In this document: piece after piece, positions 48,001 through 55,891 of the stretch
Layout: the number at the start of each line of letters is the position of its first letter
How positions within the stretch are numbered: the stretch's first letter is position 1
Assembly: GCF_029955155.1 (NCBI RefSeq)
Contig: NZ_JAPNOZ010000011.1
Location: 62,001-126,000 of the forward strand
Reading direction: 5' to 3'
DNA length: 64,000 bases
Origin: Psychrobacillus sp. NEAU-3TGS
GTDB lineage: Bacteria; Bacillota; Bacilli; Bacillales_A; Planococcaceae
Translations under genes and position numbers: made by a program
Notes under the pieces: generated by a model
The model's input: the letters and a program-made list of their open reading frames with translations, nothing else
The model's database searches: none
Told to the model about the DNA's origin: nothing

Positions 48001-48477
48001 TCAATAAGAATGGACTGGTTTTAACTCTCTACCAATAAAGTTAGCAGGTACAGGGCTTAGTTCTAATTCTCTTGCCCAAACAGAAAGTTGACCTATGTGG
48101 TGAATTTCGTGAGTAATTATATGGTGTAATATTTCATCAACAGTGTATTTATCTTCATCCCAAGAAACACTAACTAGTTTTTCTTTTAAACCTCCTAAAT
48201 TTGTTTTAAAAAATTCACCTATTTCATTTCTTGATTTATCTGAAAGAGATTTAACCTTTTCAAGTGTATTATAATCAGTAAACTGAAATACTACATCTTC
48301 TTTACCTTGAATACCACGAATCCAACTATATTCCACATCTATTATGTGAAAAAGTGTATATAATATATTTCCTACTCCACCCCTGCGGTCTTTTAACAAC
48401 TCTTTAACTGTCAGTTGATTGCACCAGTCAAACCATTCATCTCTTACCTGCCAGTTGTATTCAAAGAATTTAATCAT
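48001..48477 (-). CDS. DinB-family four-helix protein
   Basis: About 158 residues. Metal-binding histidines appear in LYTLFHIIDVEYSW and ILHHIITHEIHHIGQL, the DinB pattern. Start taken at 48477 (MIKFFEYNW) because GGAG lies eight bases upstream. DinB proteins are metal-dependent thiol-transferase-like enzymes of mostly unknown role. It sits in the accessory zone, separate from its neighbours by terminators. Confidence 0.85.
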   Translation of the reverse strand: MIKFFEYNWQVRDEWFDWCNQLTVKELLKDRRGGVGNILYTLFHIIDVEYSWIRGIQGKEDVVFQFTDYNTLEKVKSLSDKSRNEIGEFFKTNLGGLKEKLVSVSWDEDKYTVDEILHHIITHEIHHIGQLSVWARELELSPVPANFIGRELKPVHSY

Positions 48478-48542
48478 TGTAAACACTCCAATTTAGCTTA
48501 TTACATTTCTAAGTTAACGAAAATGCTCTATTCCGAATATAT

Positions 48543-48579
48543 AAAAAAAGGCCCTCCATTAATGAGAGCCTTTTTAATT
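48543..48579 (-). terminator. Terminator after the dehydratase gene
   Basis: AAAAAGGCTCTC / GAGGGCCTTTTT type stem with T-run on the minus strand. Confidence 0.75.
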
Positions 48580-48646
48580 TGTAATCAAATTTATACTGTC
48601 GAAGGATTTTTTTATTTAATATGTTCTGTCATAATAACACATCACA

Positions 48647-49612
48647 TTAGTACTTTGATAAAATATCAGTCAATACATCTCCATCTATATTACCACCAGA
48701 TAAAACAAGAGCAATGTTTTTCCCTCCAACTTGCTCTCTATAGTCCATAACAGCAGCTACCGTAGTGCAGCTACCTGCTTCCACAATATACTTTTCCTTT
48801 TTTGCCATGAAACTAACTGCTTTAGCAATTGATTCTTCTGATACAGCTATAAAGTCATCTACGTAATCTTTGGCCAAATCATAGCTGAGCTTACCGACCC
48901 CTCCAACAAGAGCATCACATAATGATTCCTCACTGTGATATTCTTCATAAAAAATATTGTCTTCATAAGATTTTATCATGGCAGGACATGCTTCTGTTTG
49001 TACCCCTATGATACGAATCCCCGGTTTTATAGTTTTAGCGGCAACAGCTATTCCTGTAATTAGCCCGCCTCCCCCTATCGGCACTACGATGGTATCAATG
49101 TCACTATTTTGCTCAAGAAGTTCAATCGCAACTGTACCCTGACCTCCATAAATTTGAGGATCACTGTAATAAGCATCAATATAAATTAATTTATGTTCTT
49201 TTATAAATTCCATCCCTAATGAATGAGCTTCATCATAATTATTTCCTAATAGTATTACTTCACCTCCAAAATATTGAATTTTGTCTATTTTGCTTTGTGG
49301 GGTAGTTTTAGGAACAATGATTTTCACATTATTTATTCGAAGAATCGAAGCTGCATAACTTACGGAACTTCCATGGTTGCCTGATGAAATTGCAGCAACA
49401 CCATGACTCATTTCCTCCTTAGTTAAAGTCATCATTTTATTTAATGCTCCTCGGATTTTGAAGCTTTTTACTCTTTGTAAAGATTCGAGTTTAAAGAAAT
49501 ATTTTTTACTTTCATCTCCCAAGTAAAAAGATTCCTCAAGTGGTGTTTTTGTTACATAATTTTTGATACGTTCATAAGCGTCTTTAACATGATTATAATT
49601 AAAACTCATCAT
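48647..49612 (-). CDS. PLP-dependent threonine/serine dehydratase-like enzyme
   Basis: 321 residues of the fold-type II PLP family. The catalytic lysine is in RVKSFKIRGALNKM, substrate loop SSGNHGSSVSYAA, and the phosphate loop is VPIGGGGLITGIA. No ACT domain, so not a biosynthetic IlvA. The upstream partner is an ornithine-cyclodeaminase-family enzyme; this pair occurs in hydroxyectoine use (EutB/EutC) and in the beta-hydroxyaspartate pathway (dehydratase plus imine reductase). Other genes of those pathways are not in the window. Confidence 0.88.
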   Translation of the reverse strand: MMSFNYNHVKDAYERIKNYVTKTPLEESFYLGDESKKYFFKLESLQRVKSFKIRGALNKMMTLTKEEMSHGVAAISSGNHGSSVSYAASILRINNVKIIVPKTTPQSKIDKIQYFGGEVILLGNNYDEAHSLGMEFIKEHKLIYIDAYYSDPQIYGGQGTVAIELLEQNSDIDTIVVPIGGGGLITGIAVAAKTIKPGIRIIGVQTEACPAMIKSYEDNIFYEEYHSEESLCDALVGGVGKLSYDLAKDYVDDFIAVSEESIAKAVSFMAKKEKYIVEAGSCTTVAAVMDYREQVGGKNIALVLSGGNIDGDVLTDILSKY

Positions 49613-49626
49613 TTATACTCCACCTT

Positions 49627-50640
49627 CTAAATTTCTGATTTTATCCCAAGCCCTTTTTCTTCTGCTGTCTGTAGTGCAATTTTTGCTGTATAGATATCTA
49701 AAAGAGCCATTCCTGTAGCATCAAATACAGTTATTTGTTCATCGTTGGACCTTCCCTTAATTTTCCCCAGTATTAAATCACCAATCTCCCCATTGATATT
49801 CCTCTCTGTAATTATGCCTTGCTTAAGAGGTAGTTCAATTTCACCTACTTGTACACAATGTTCTATGTCATCTACATAAATGCTAGCTTTTGACAGGATT
49901 TCAGATTCTATTTCCTGCTTACCTACCATATCCGCCCCTATGCAGGAAATATGCGTTCCTTTTTGTACCCACTGATTTTTTATTAACGGTACTCTAGAAG
50001 ACGTCACAGTGATGATGATGTCACTGTTTTTCACTGCACTTTCCAAACATTCAACTTCTTCAAATATTATTGTTTCTGTATCGATTCCAAATTCATGTTG
50101 TAGTCTTTGAGAAATACTGCTAATAAAACTTTCTAGTTTAATTTTATTTCTTGCTGATATCATTACTTTTTTTAGATTTGGCAATGCTGTCAGTGTAGCT
50201 GCAATTTGAAAAATTGCCTGGTTTCCGGCTCCAAGAACAAGTAGATTCTTAGAATTTTTTCTAGCTAAGTATTTAGCTCCTATAGCACCAGACGCACCAG
50301 TTCGTATTCCTGTAATGAACGAAGCATCCGTTATCCCTAAAGGTTTTCCTGTTTCAGCATCAAATACGACAATCAATCCTATTAAAGTTGGTATGCCCTT
50401 TTCTTCATTCTCACCAAACCATGTTACAGTCTTATGTCCAAACAGCTTTTCACTCTTTAAAAAACCCGATTTAATGTCCATATCTGCCTTACCTGGCTCA
50501 AAATCATAAAAAATAGTTGGCCATGTTTCAGTTTTACTCTCACTCTTAGATTTATAAACTGTCTCAACTAAATCGATCACTTGATTGACTTTTAATACTT
50601 GTTTAACGATTTCATTACTCAAAACTCTAAATTCAAACAT
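49627..50640 (-). CDS. Ornithine cyclodeaminase / mu-crystallin family imine reductase
   Basis: 337 residues. Rossmann motif LLVLGAGNQAIFQIAATLTA, substrate region TWFGENEEKGIPTLIGLIVV (part) and TGIRTGASGAIGAKYLA. Start set at 50640 (MFEFRVLSNE) by AAGGAGG upstream; the ORF extension to 50673 would place it over that site. Fifteen bases before the dehydratase gene. Likely acts on the imine or amino acid produced by the partner; the true substrate is undetermined. Confidence 0.85.
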   Translation of the reverse strand: MFEFRVLSNEIVKQVLKVNQVIDLVETVYKSKSESKTETWPTIFYDFEPGKADMDIKSGFLKSEKLFGHKTVTWFGENEEKGIPTLIGLIVVFDAETGKPLGITDASFITGIRTGASGAIGAKYLARKNSKNLLVLGAGNQAIFQIAATLTALPNLKKVMISARNKIKLESFISSISQRLQHEFGIDTETIIFEEVECLESAVKNSDIIITVTSSRVPLIKNQWVQKGTHISCIGADMVGKQEIESEILSKASIYVDDIEHCVQVGEIELPLKQGIITERNINGEIGDLILGKIKGRSNDEQITVFDATGMALLDIYTAKIALQTAEEKGLGIKSEI

Positions 50641-50687
50641 TGACTTTACCTCCTTATACTTGTCTAATAACAATGGTTATAAAAAAC

Positions 50688-50752
50688 AAAAAGCATTGAA
50701 TCTCACCCCGCCTATAAATAGGCCCTAATGGGAATGAGACTCAATGCTTTAT
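50688..50752 (-). terminator. Large leader hairpin upstream of the cyclodeaminase gene (possible attenuator)
   Basis: AAAGCATTGAGTCTCA / TGAGATTCAATGCTTTT with a nested GCCTATTTATAGGC palindrome, ending in TTTTTGTTTTTT. It lies 48 bases before the start codon and no gene ends immediately before it, which suggests conditional termination. Confidence 0.6.
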
Positions 50753-50899
50753 TAAATGTTTTTACCCGGGGATAAAAACAGCACCATGTTATTTTATTTA
50801 CATTAATAATAACATACAAAAGTTCAATGTAAATATTTATTCTTAATGAACTAAACTGCGGCGTTAGTTCAATAAGAAAAATCTTATAATTATTAATAT

Positions 50900-50946
50900 T
50901 GTACATGAAAAGGCAATTAAAAAAAGCCCCACTCGAATGAGCAGGG
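50900..50946 (-). repeat. Terminator-containing repeat, right copy
   Basis: ATGAAAAGGCAATTAAAAAA then GCCCC...GAGCAGGGC, same layout as 47891-47936. Serves as terminator for the gene to its right. Confidence 0.65.
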
Positions 50947-50956
50947 CTTGATATTA

Positions 50957-51043
50957 TTTACTATTTAATTTAGCAAGCGTAGCTTTGGATGGTGTTTCAT
51001 ACTTAATATATCCGTTCATTTTAGTAATTTCATATCTTTCTTA
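50957..51043 (-). pseudogene. C-terminal fragment of a paralogue of the secreted protein
   Basis: Directly after the stop of the secreted gene and in the same frame, codons read ...ITKMNGYIKYETPSKATL then AKLNSK and stop. The secreted gene contains the related TTKVKYETPSKSKLALLN. This looks like the tail of a duplicated or rearranged copy. Confidence 0.55.
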
Positions 51044-51046
51044 GAG

Positions 51047-51871
51047 CTACTGAAATGAAATAAGTTCAGTTATAGTTTCCCCATCTGAATCAACAGTTTT
51101 GATTATACCGAAGCCAGGAGCAAGGTAATCTCTTAAACCGTTTGAATATCTAATAATAACTACATTTTTAAATGTTCCAGCTTTTACGGTGACTGTACTT
51201 GTCGTGCTTTCAACATTTATATATTCAATTGCTTCCTCCCAATCTTCAGTAAAGTAACTATTTATCGTTTCTTTTCCTTCAATGAAAGGATAAGTTAAAT
51301 CAAAAAATATAAAATCGGATTCATCCATACCAAAACTAATTCCACTGCTATTTTCAGCAAACATGTATTCATATCCATCATTTACTGAAGTTAATTTTGA
51401 ATATGTTGTAGAATCTAAAGAAGACTTAGTCACAATAAAAGATTGTGTTGTGTCATCGATGAAATTTGGATAATATGTGAGTTTCAAACCCTCTTTTGGA
51501 GAAAGACCACTTGTTACTGCGTTTAACAAAGCTAGTTTACTTTTTGATGGTGTCTCATATTTAACTTTGGTAGTCTGTTGAACATAACTACCACCACCTA
51601 CACCATACAAACCACCATTATTACTTTTATAGCTATAAACTCGGTATTCTTCACCTTTTTTTAAAGTACGAACAGTTGTAAGTGATCCATTCGCATTTAA
51701 TTTAACTAAATTTGTTGATGCCAAAACTGTAACTTTACCAATTTGACCAATCTTTAGCTCTGTCTTTCCCCACATAACTTTCGAAGCTGCCTCAGCGGTA
51801 TTTACTTGAAAAGTAAATACAGTTAGAGCAAATATTGCAACTAAGGCGCTCTTAATAAATTTTGAACACAT
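51047..51871 (-). CDS. Secreted protein of unknown function
   Basis: 274 residues. Signal peptide SALVAIFALTVFTFQVNTAEA with likely cleavage after AEA. A small beta-rich N-terminal domain follows (KVMWGKTELKIGQIGKVTVL, the kind seen in SH3-like surface proteins), then KYETPSKSKLALLNAV and a C-terminal domain of unknown fold. GGGGAG lies upstream of ATG. It borders the prophage lysis genes and could be a lysogenic-conversion gene or host gene. Confidence 0.65.
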   Translation of the reverse strand: MCSKFIKSALVAIFALTVFTFQVNTAEAASKVMWGKTELKIGQIGKVTVLASTNLVKLNANGSLTTVRTLKKGEEYRVYSYKSNNGGLYGVGGGSYVQQTTKVKYETPSKSKLALLNAVTSGLSPKEGLKLTYYPNFIDDTTQSFIVTKSSLDSTTYSKLTSVNDGYEYMFAENSSGISFGMDESDFIFFDLTYPFIEGKETINSYFTEDWEEAIEYINVESTTSTVTVKAGTFKNVVIIRYSNGLRDYLAPGFGIIKTVDSDGETITELISFQ

Positions 51872-51975
51872 ATGACTTCTCCCCTTCCTAATTATTTTAA
51901 TAGTACATTTTGGAAATAATAATGTCTATATCATTTTAAAACATAAAAAAATACTCAGATGAGCAGGGATTGATG

Positions 51976-52695
51976 TCATAGAGAACCTTTCGTTTCCAAT
52001 TTAGTTAATAACGGTGCAAGCATTGTGATTAAACGAATATCGACTGAATCCTTAACTTCATAATCAGCTGCCATTAAACCATGCTTTACTAATTTATCAA
52101 ACGCATTTTTTTGTCCTGGTGTTAATACGATTTTTTCTTCTGTCACTCCCCCCACCTCTTTCTTTATTAATCCAAATGATTTAACCAAACCATTTACATG
52201 ACCTTGTGCTAAACCTTCAATAAACGCATCTTGTTTAAGTAATGCAGCATCGGAAGAATTATCGATGAAGCCACACTCGGTTAATATGGATGGCATATTT
52301 GACTCACGTAGCATATGATAATTTGCTTGCTTCTTACCACGATTCCCCATTTGACCAATCTTCTTGATAATTTCTGCATGGATAATATTTTGATAAGCGA
52401 TTGAATTTGTGCTATCTGGATATACATAATCTTCGTAACCATTACCACCTCCAGCGTTAATGTGGATGGACAGTAAGAAATTTGCTCCCCAGTTATTTGC
52501 TTCATTTGTGCGGTCGGTTAGAGATGGATAAGTATCGCCAGTACGACTCATTTTTGTTTGTACATTTTGATACTCTTTGAGTAATTCATCTACACGCTTC
52601 GCTATTTTTAGAGTAATGTCTTTTTCTTTTAAACCATTTCCAACTGCCCCCGGATCACTGCCTCCGTGTCCTGCATCAATAAATACTTTTACCAT
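51976..52695 (-). CDS. Phage endolysin: N-acetylmuramoyl-L-alanine amidase (Amidase_3)
   Basis: 239 residues. Zinc ligands in VFIDAGHGGSDPGA, the glutamate region (EKDIT), LSIHINAGGG and the catalytic glutamate in ILTECGFID. After residue 175 there is a C-terminal wall-binding-type extension. No signal peptide, so release depends on the holin upstream; TAATG overlap with the holin stop. Confidence 0.93.
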   Translation of the reverse strand: MVKVFIDAGHGGSDPGAVGNGLKEKDITLKIAKRVDELLKEYQNVQTKMSRTGDTYPSLTDRTNEANNWGANFLLSIHINAGGGNGYEDYVYPDSTNSIAYQNIIHAEIIKKIGQMGNRGKKQANYHMLRESNMPSILTECGFIDNSSDAALLKQDAFIEGLAQGHVNGLVKSFGLIKKEVGGVTEEKIVLTPGQKNAFDKLVKHGLMAADYEVKDSVDIRLITMLAPLLTKLETKGSL

Positions 52696-53138
52696 TACTT
52701 CTCACTCTCCTTTAACTGTTCGTCAACTTTAGAGCCAATAAGTTCTTCCCGTATTTCGGTACTGATTCCTGCTTTTTCATGCTTTGTAGCCTCAATTACT
52801 TTTAATTTTTCCGCTAAATTTGTTGGAACAAGAACTTCTAGTTCTGCCATATTCTCTACTATACTTAATCCTTCATTTGCAATATAGAACCATACAGTAG
52901 CTAGCGTTAATGCCCCTCCAAGGTTCAACACTTGGTCAATCACATTTGCTGTAATAATAACTAACAATACTAACAGTTTTCTTGAATAGCCAAACAGACT
53001 TTTACGACTCCACAAATTCCCGTTTTTTATAGCCTTAAAAATACCTGTAATAATGTCAATTAGCATTAACAACATTAGAAAATGTAAAAATTTTACCCCA
53101 CCAAATAAATACATATGTGCTACTTCTAAGTGTTCCAA
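52695..53138 (-). CDS. Phage holin (phage_holin_4 / TcdE-like)
   Basis: About 147 residues. Membrane helices HFLMLLMLIDIITGIFKAI and LLVLLVIITANVIDQVL, a third weaker segment, and a charged C-terminus. Start taken at TTG 53138 (MEHLEVAHM) because GGAGG lies seven bases upstream; ATG at 53153 contains that site. Coupled to the endolysin gene. Confidence 0.88.
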   Translation of the reverse strand: MEHLEVAHMYLFGGVKFLHFLMLLMLIDIITGIFKAIKNGNLWSRKSLFGYSRKLLVLLVIITANVIDQVLNLGGALTLATVWFYIANEGLSIVENMAELEVLVPTNLAEKLKVIEATKHEKAGISTEIREELIGSKVDEQLKESEK

Positions 53139-53238
53139 ATTGATTCCCTCCATAGAGTCCAGCTCCTTTTAGATTTTTAAAAAACAAAAGAGCACCCATT
53201 GTGGATGCCCCGTTTTAAAACAAAAAAATGACGCTAGC

Positions 53239-53382
53239 TTATGCTGCGTCAATTACTCCTCGCCTAACTAATTCATTTTTTACATCTACTTTTAAAAATG
53301 CTGGTACTGCAATTTCACCTTGTTTCGGATTCTCCATTACTCTTAAACCTAATTCTACTAAATCTGCGTACAATGTTACCAT
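53239..53382 (-). CDS. Small phage protein (47 residues), XkdX-like position
   Basis: Begins MVTLYADLVELGLRVMENP, ends VKNELVRRGVIDAA. GGAGT lies eight bases upstream, overlapping the stop of the preceding gene. Size and position between tail genes and holin match the small XkdX/CD1375-like proteins. Function unknown. Confidence 0.75.
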   Translation of the reverse strand: MVTLYADLVELGLRVMENPKQGEIAVPAFLKVDVKNELVRRGVIDAA

Positions 53383-53383
53383 T

Positions 53384-53680
53384 TTACAACACTCCTTTTA
53401 TAGTTAATGTTTCAATTACTTCGGCTAAGGCGATTTGATTGTTTATCTTGTCGACTTCCTGTTTTTCGATACTTTCAGCTAAAGCAATTTGTAAAAATAA
53501 TCTTTCTTGTTCTAAAAGTTCTAATCTCTCATCCACCACTGTTACAGAAGGTTTTTCATCTGTAAAAATCAAAAAGTTTCCATCAATTATGTTTTGTTCT
53601 TCAATAATTCGTTTGTCTTGATTAAGAGAAATAATCTGTTCGCGACTAGCTTCATCTGTATACTGAAATCTATAAATCAA
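53384..53680 (-). CDS. Phage protein of unknown function, coiled-coil rich
   Basis: About 98 residues. The central part is rich in Glu, Leu and Gln (ERLELLEQERLFLQIALAE) with a repeated QIALAE motif, predicting a coiled coil. Start TTG at 53680 with GGGAG eight bases upstream. Position suggests a tail-fibre accessory. Confidence 0.6.
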   Translation of the reverse strand: MIYRFQYTDEASREQIISLNQDKRIIEEQNIIDGNFLIFTDEKPSVTVVDERLELLEQERLFLQIALAESIEKQEVDKINNQIALAEVIETLTIKGVL

Positions 53681-53698
53681 TATTCTCACTCCCTTTTA

Positions 53699-54718
53699 TT
53701 AGTTAATAACTGTCGCAATCGGATTTTTCGCTACACAAATTTTGAAGTCTTTTGATCTTGGTTGTCCATTGTTGTTCCCTTTAGCATATAATTGGATGTT
53801 ATCTCCTTTTGATACTATCATGTCTTCTGCATAGCCAGTATAAGACTCGTACGAACTCCCAGATACAGTTCTCAATACTCCAACAGGGACACCATTTTTA
53901 TATAACTGATAGTTTCCGCTTCTGTCCGTACTAGAAACATAAGTGGCATATTTAACTCTGACTAAACCGTCAAAATTTACTTCTACGTCATGATGTAACG
54001 TCCAACTACTACTCGTTGTGTGGGAAGCTGTAGGGCTTGTAAATAACACTTCATCCCCTGGAGTCGCGACGTATGTCCAATCAAGCGTCCCGATAACTCC
54101 GAAAATATCTGTGCCGGCTCTTATGTTTTCCGGAATCAAATCCATATCCCCAATTATAATTATAGGGCTTGAATAATATCCAGCTTCTTTGGTTTGATTG
54201 ACCGTACTAGGTGTTACCGTCCCACCAGCGCCCCTGTTAGGCATTGTGCCAATAATATCACCTGCATCTGTACTCGCTGTTTTACCAGAGAGAAGGTCAG
54301 ATGCTAAAGCGTTACCGCTTCCCCCTTCACCCTGTAAGATAAAAGACGTTCCATTATAACGAATAGTATAGATGCTATCAGCTTTTAGATTCCCACTAGT
54401 CAAGTCATTTCCATTTGATTTTAAAATGGATTTTACACCTAAACCATTTATATTAATTGTTATTGCACCAGTGTTTTGTAACCTGTTTTTAAAAGCAATA
54501 GCCATTCCTTCTTTATAACCTTCAAGTGCCGGATTTAGAGTCACAACCTTTGCATTAGCAGAACCAGTATCTACAGCATATTTAACCGCATTGTCAGCAT
54601 TCTTTTTTAACTCTTCATCAATAATGTCCCAGTTAGAATTCGTCAATGTAATGTCAGGTGGGCTATCAATTAATTCTCGCTTTTTAAATCCATAATTAGC
54701 TGTTTGTAACAATTGCAC
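53699..54718 (-). CDS. Putative tail-fibre / receptor-binding protein
   Basis: 339 residues, GTG start five bases after AAAGGAG. The N-terminus (FKKRELIDSPPDITLTNSNW) resembles phage structural proteins that attach to the baseplate; the middle has GAITININGLGVKSI, and the C-terminus is beta rich (HHDVEVNFDGLVRVKYATYV). Between the Ig-domain protein and lysis genes, the normal fibre position. Confidence 0.7.
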   Translation of the reverse strand: MQLLQTANYGFKKRELIDSPPDITLTNSNWDIIDEELKKNADNAVKYAVDTGSANAKVVTLNPALEGYKEGMAIAFKNRLQNTGAITININGLGVKSILKSNGNDLTSGNLKADSIYTIRYNGTSFILQGEGGSGNALASDLLSGKTASTDAGDIIGTMPNRGAGGTVTPSTVNQTKEAGYYSSPIIIIGDMDLIPENIRAGTDIFGVIGTLDWTYVATPGDEVLFTSPTASHTTSSSWTLHHDVEVNFDGLVRVKYATYVSSTDRSGNYQLYKNGVPVGVLRTVSGSSYESYTGYAEDMIVSKGDNIQLYAKGNNNGQPRSKDFKICVAKNPIATVIN

Positions 54719-54731
54719 TCACACTCCTTTC

Positions 54732-55661
54732 TTAGTCTGTAACATCCACAGTGATAATATAGCTCTGTCCTACATTGACAGGGTTTGGCGCGATGGTGAT
54801 GCTAGATACTACCGGCGCCACTGTATCTAAAACGACAGTTCTTGTTACGCTGCTTGTTTTACCTGCTGCATCCGTAGCGGTAATAACAATGGTGTTTGTT
54901 CCTTCCACAAGTGTTAGAGTCTTGCTAAAGTTACCGTTCCCGTCCACAACTGTGGCAGTAGCAGCACCGGTATTCAATTTCACCGTCACTCCAACTGGAC
55001 TACTTGTCGCATCATTGGTAGTCCCCAGCACTGTGAGACTGGCAACATTTTGATAGCTTGTAACTTCTGCTGGGCTAGAAACATTCAAAATTGGTGGAAC
55101 AGTATCTACTGTAAATGTTCTTGAAACAGCAGTAGCTGCATTTCCATCGTTATCCTGTACATTCAGAAGTATCGTATGGCTACCATCGGATAAAGCTGTT
55201 TGTGGTGTATAGGTAACGTTATAGCCTCCTGTTACGGAAGTGACTACCACGCCTGGACTTGTATTCGTAAGTGTTGTTCCACTATCCACTTTTATGGTTA
55301 ACGAACTAATTTTTATTCCGGATCCATTCGTTTCGTCTCTTAACTGAAAGGTAATAGCCGGTTTATTTGTGATGATATATGCACCACTTGCTGGACTTGT
55401 TATGAGGATGGTTGGTTTCGTTGTCTCTTTCACAAATAGCTTTAAACTTTCTCCCAGCGCACTATCCGAATCATTAGCACTTGTAACATTCCCTGCTAAA
55501 TCTTCCGCCTCTACTGTTATGGGATAATAGTGTCCTGCATTCACATTAAAACTTGTCATATTCGGCGCTGCTATCGTACCTTCATACTTTCCAGTACTAG
55601 GATTTTTGGTTAGCTCCACACGTGAACCATTAATTACTACGCTCACTTTTTTTAATGCCAA
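54732..55661 (-). CDS. Phage tail protein with repeated Ig-like domains
   Basis: 309 residues, TTG start. At least three Ig-like units recur with the signature VDTVPPILNVSSP / LDTVAPVVSSITI and GTNTIVITATDAAGKTSS. These are surface-adhesion folds, probably decorating the tail or fibre and contacting wall polysaccharide. It lies just upstream of the fibre gene in transcription order. Confidence 0.8.
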   Translation of the reverse strand: MALKKVSVVINGSRVELTKNPSTGKYEGTIAAPNMTSFNVNAGHYYPITVEAEDLAGNVTSANDSDSALGESLKLFVKETTKPTILITSPASGAYIITNKPAITFQLRDETNGSGIKISSLTIKVDSGTTLTNTSPGVVVTSVTGGYNVTYTPQTALSDGSHTILLNVQDNDGNAATAVSRTFTVDTVPPILNVSSPAEVTSYQNVASLTVLGTTNDATSSPVGVTVKLNTGAATATVVDGNGNFSKTLTLVEGTNTIVITATDAAGKTSSVTRTVVLDTVAPVVSSITIAPNPVNVGQSYIITVDVTD

Positions 55662-55677
55662 TTCGCCTCACCTCTGT

Positions 55678-55878
55678 CTACCAATTTTTTAGCTCTAACC
55701 AATTGCTAAATGCATTTTTTACGTCGTTCCAATTTTTAAAGTTCGACTTAATACCCAACCAGTTCTTTTCAAACACTTCTACCTCGATAAAGACTGTTTC
55801 TCCAGTAAATGTAGTTTGTGCCGGGAGTTCGTTTTCTCGATTGGTTATGATCTGTACTTTGGATATTTTTACACTCAA
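55678..55878 (-). CDS. Small phage protein with tryptophan repeats
   Basis: About 66 residues; TTG start at 55878, eight bases after GGAGTG. A beta-like N-terminus (VKISKVQIITNRE, GETVFIEVEVFEKN) is followed by three NW-x-x-(V/I/L)K type units. The adjacent DUF2313 protein ends in a similar pattern, which suggests that they interact or arose by domain splitting. Confidence 0.65.
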   Translation of the reverse strand: MSVKISKVQIITNRENELPAQTTFTGETVFIEVEVFEKNWLGIKSNFKNWNDVKNAFSNWLELKNW

Positions 55879-55891
55879 TTCATCCACTCCT

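Noticed and set aside
50688-50752. T-box riboswitch
   Set aside because: No T-box sequence (AGGGTGGNACCGCG) or specifier stem in the leader.
46782-51975. Prophage left attachment site
   Set aside because: No integrase, no tRNA and no demonstrable direct repeat with the far end, which lies outside the window; the left boundary cannot be fixed.
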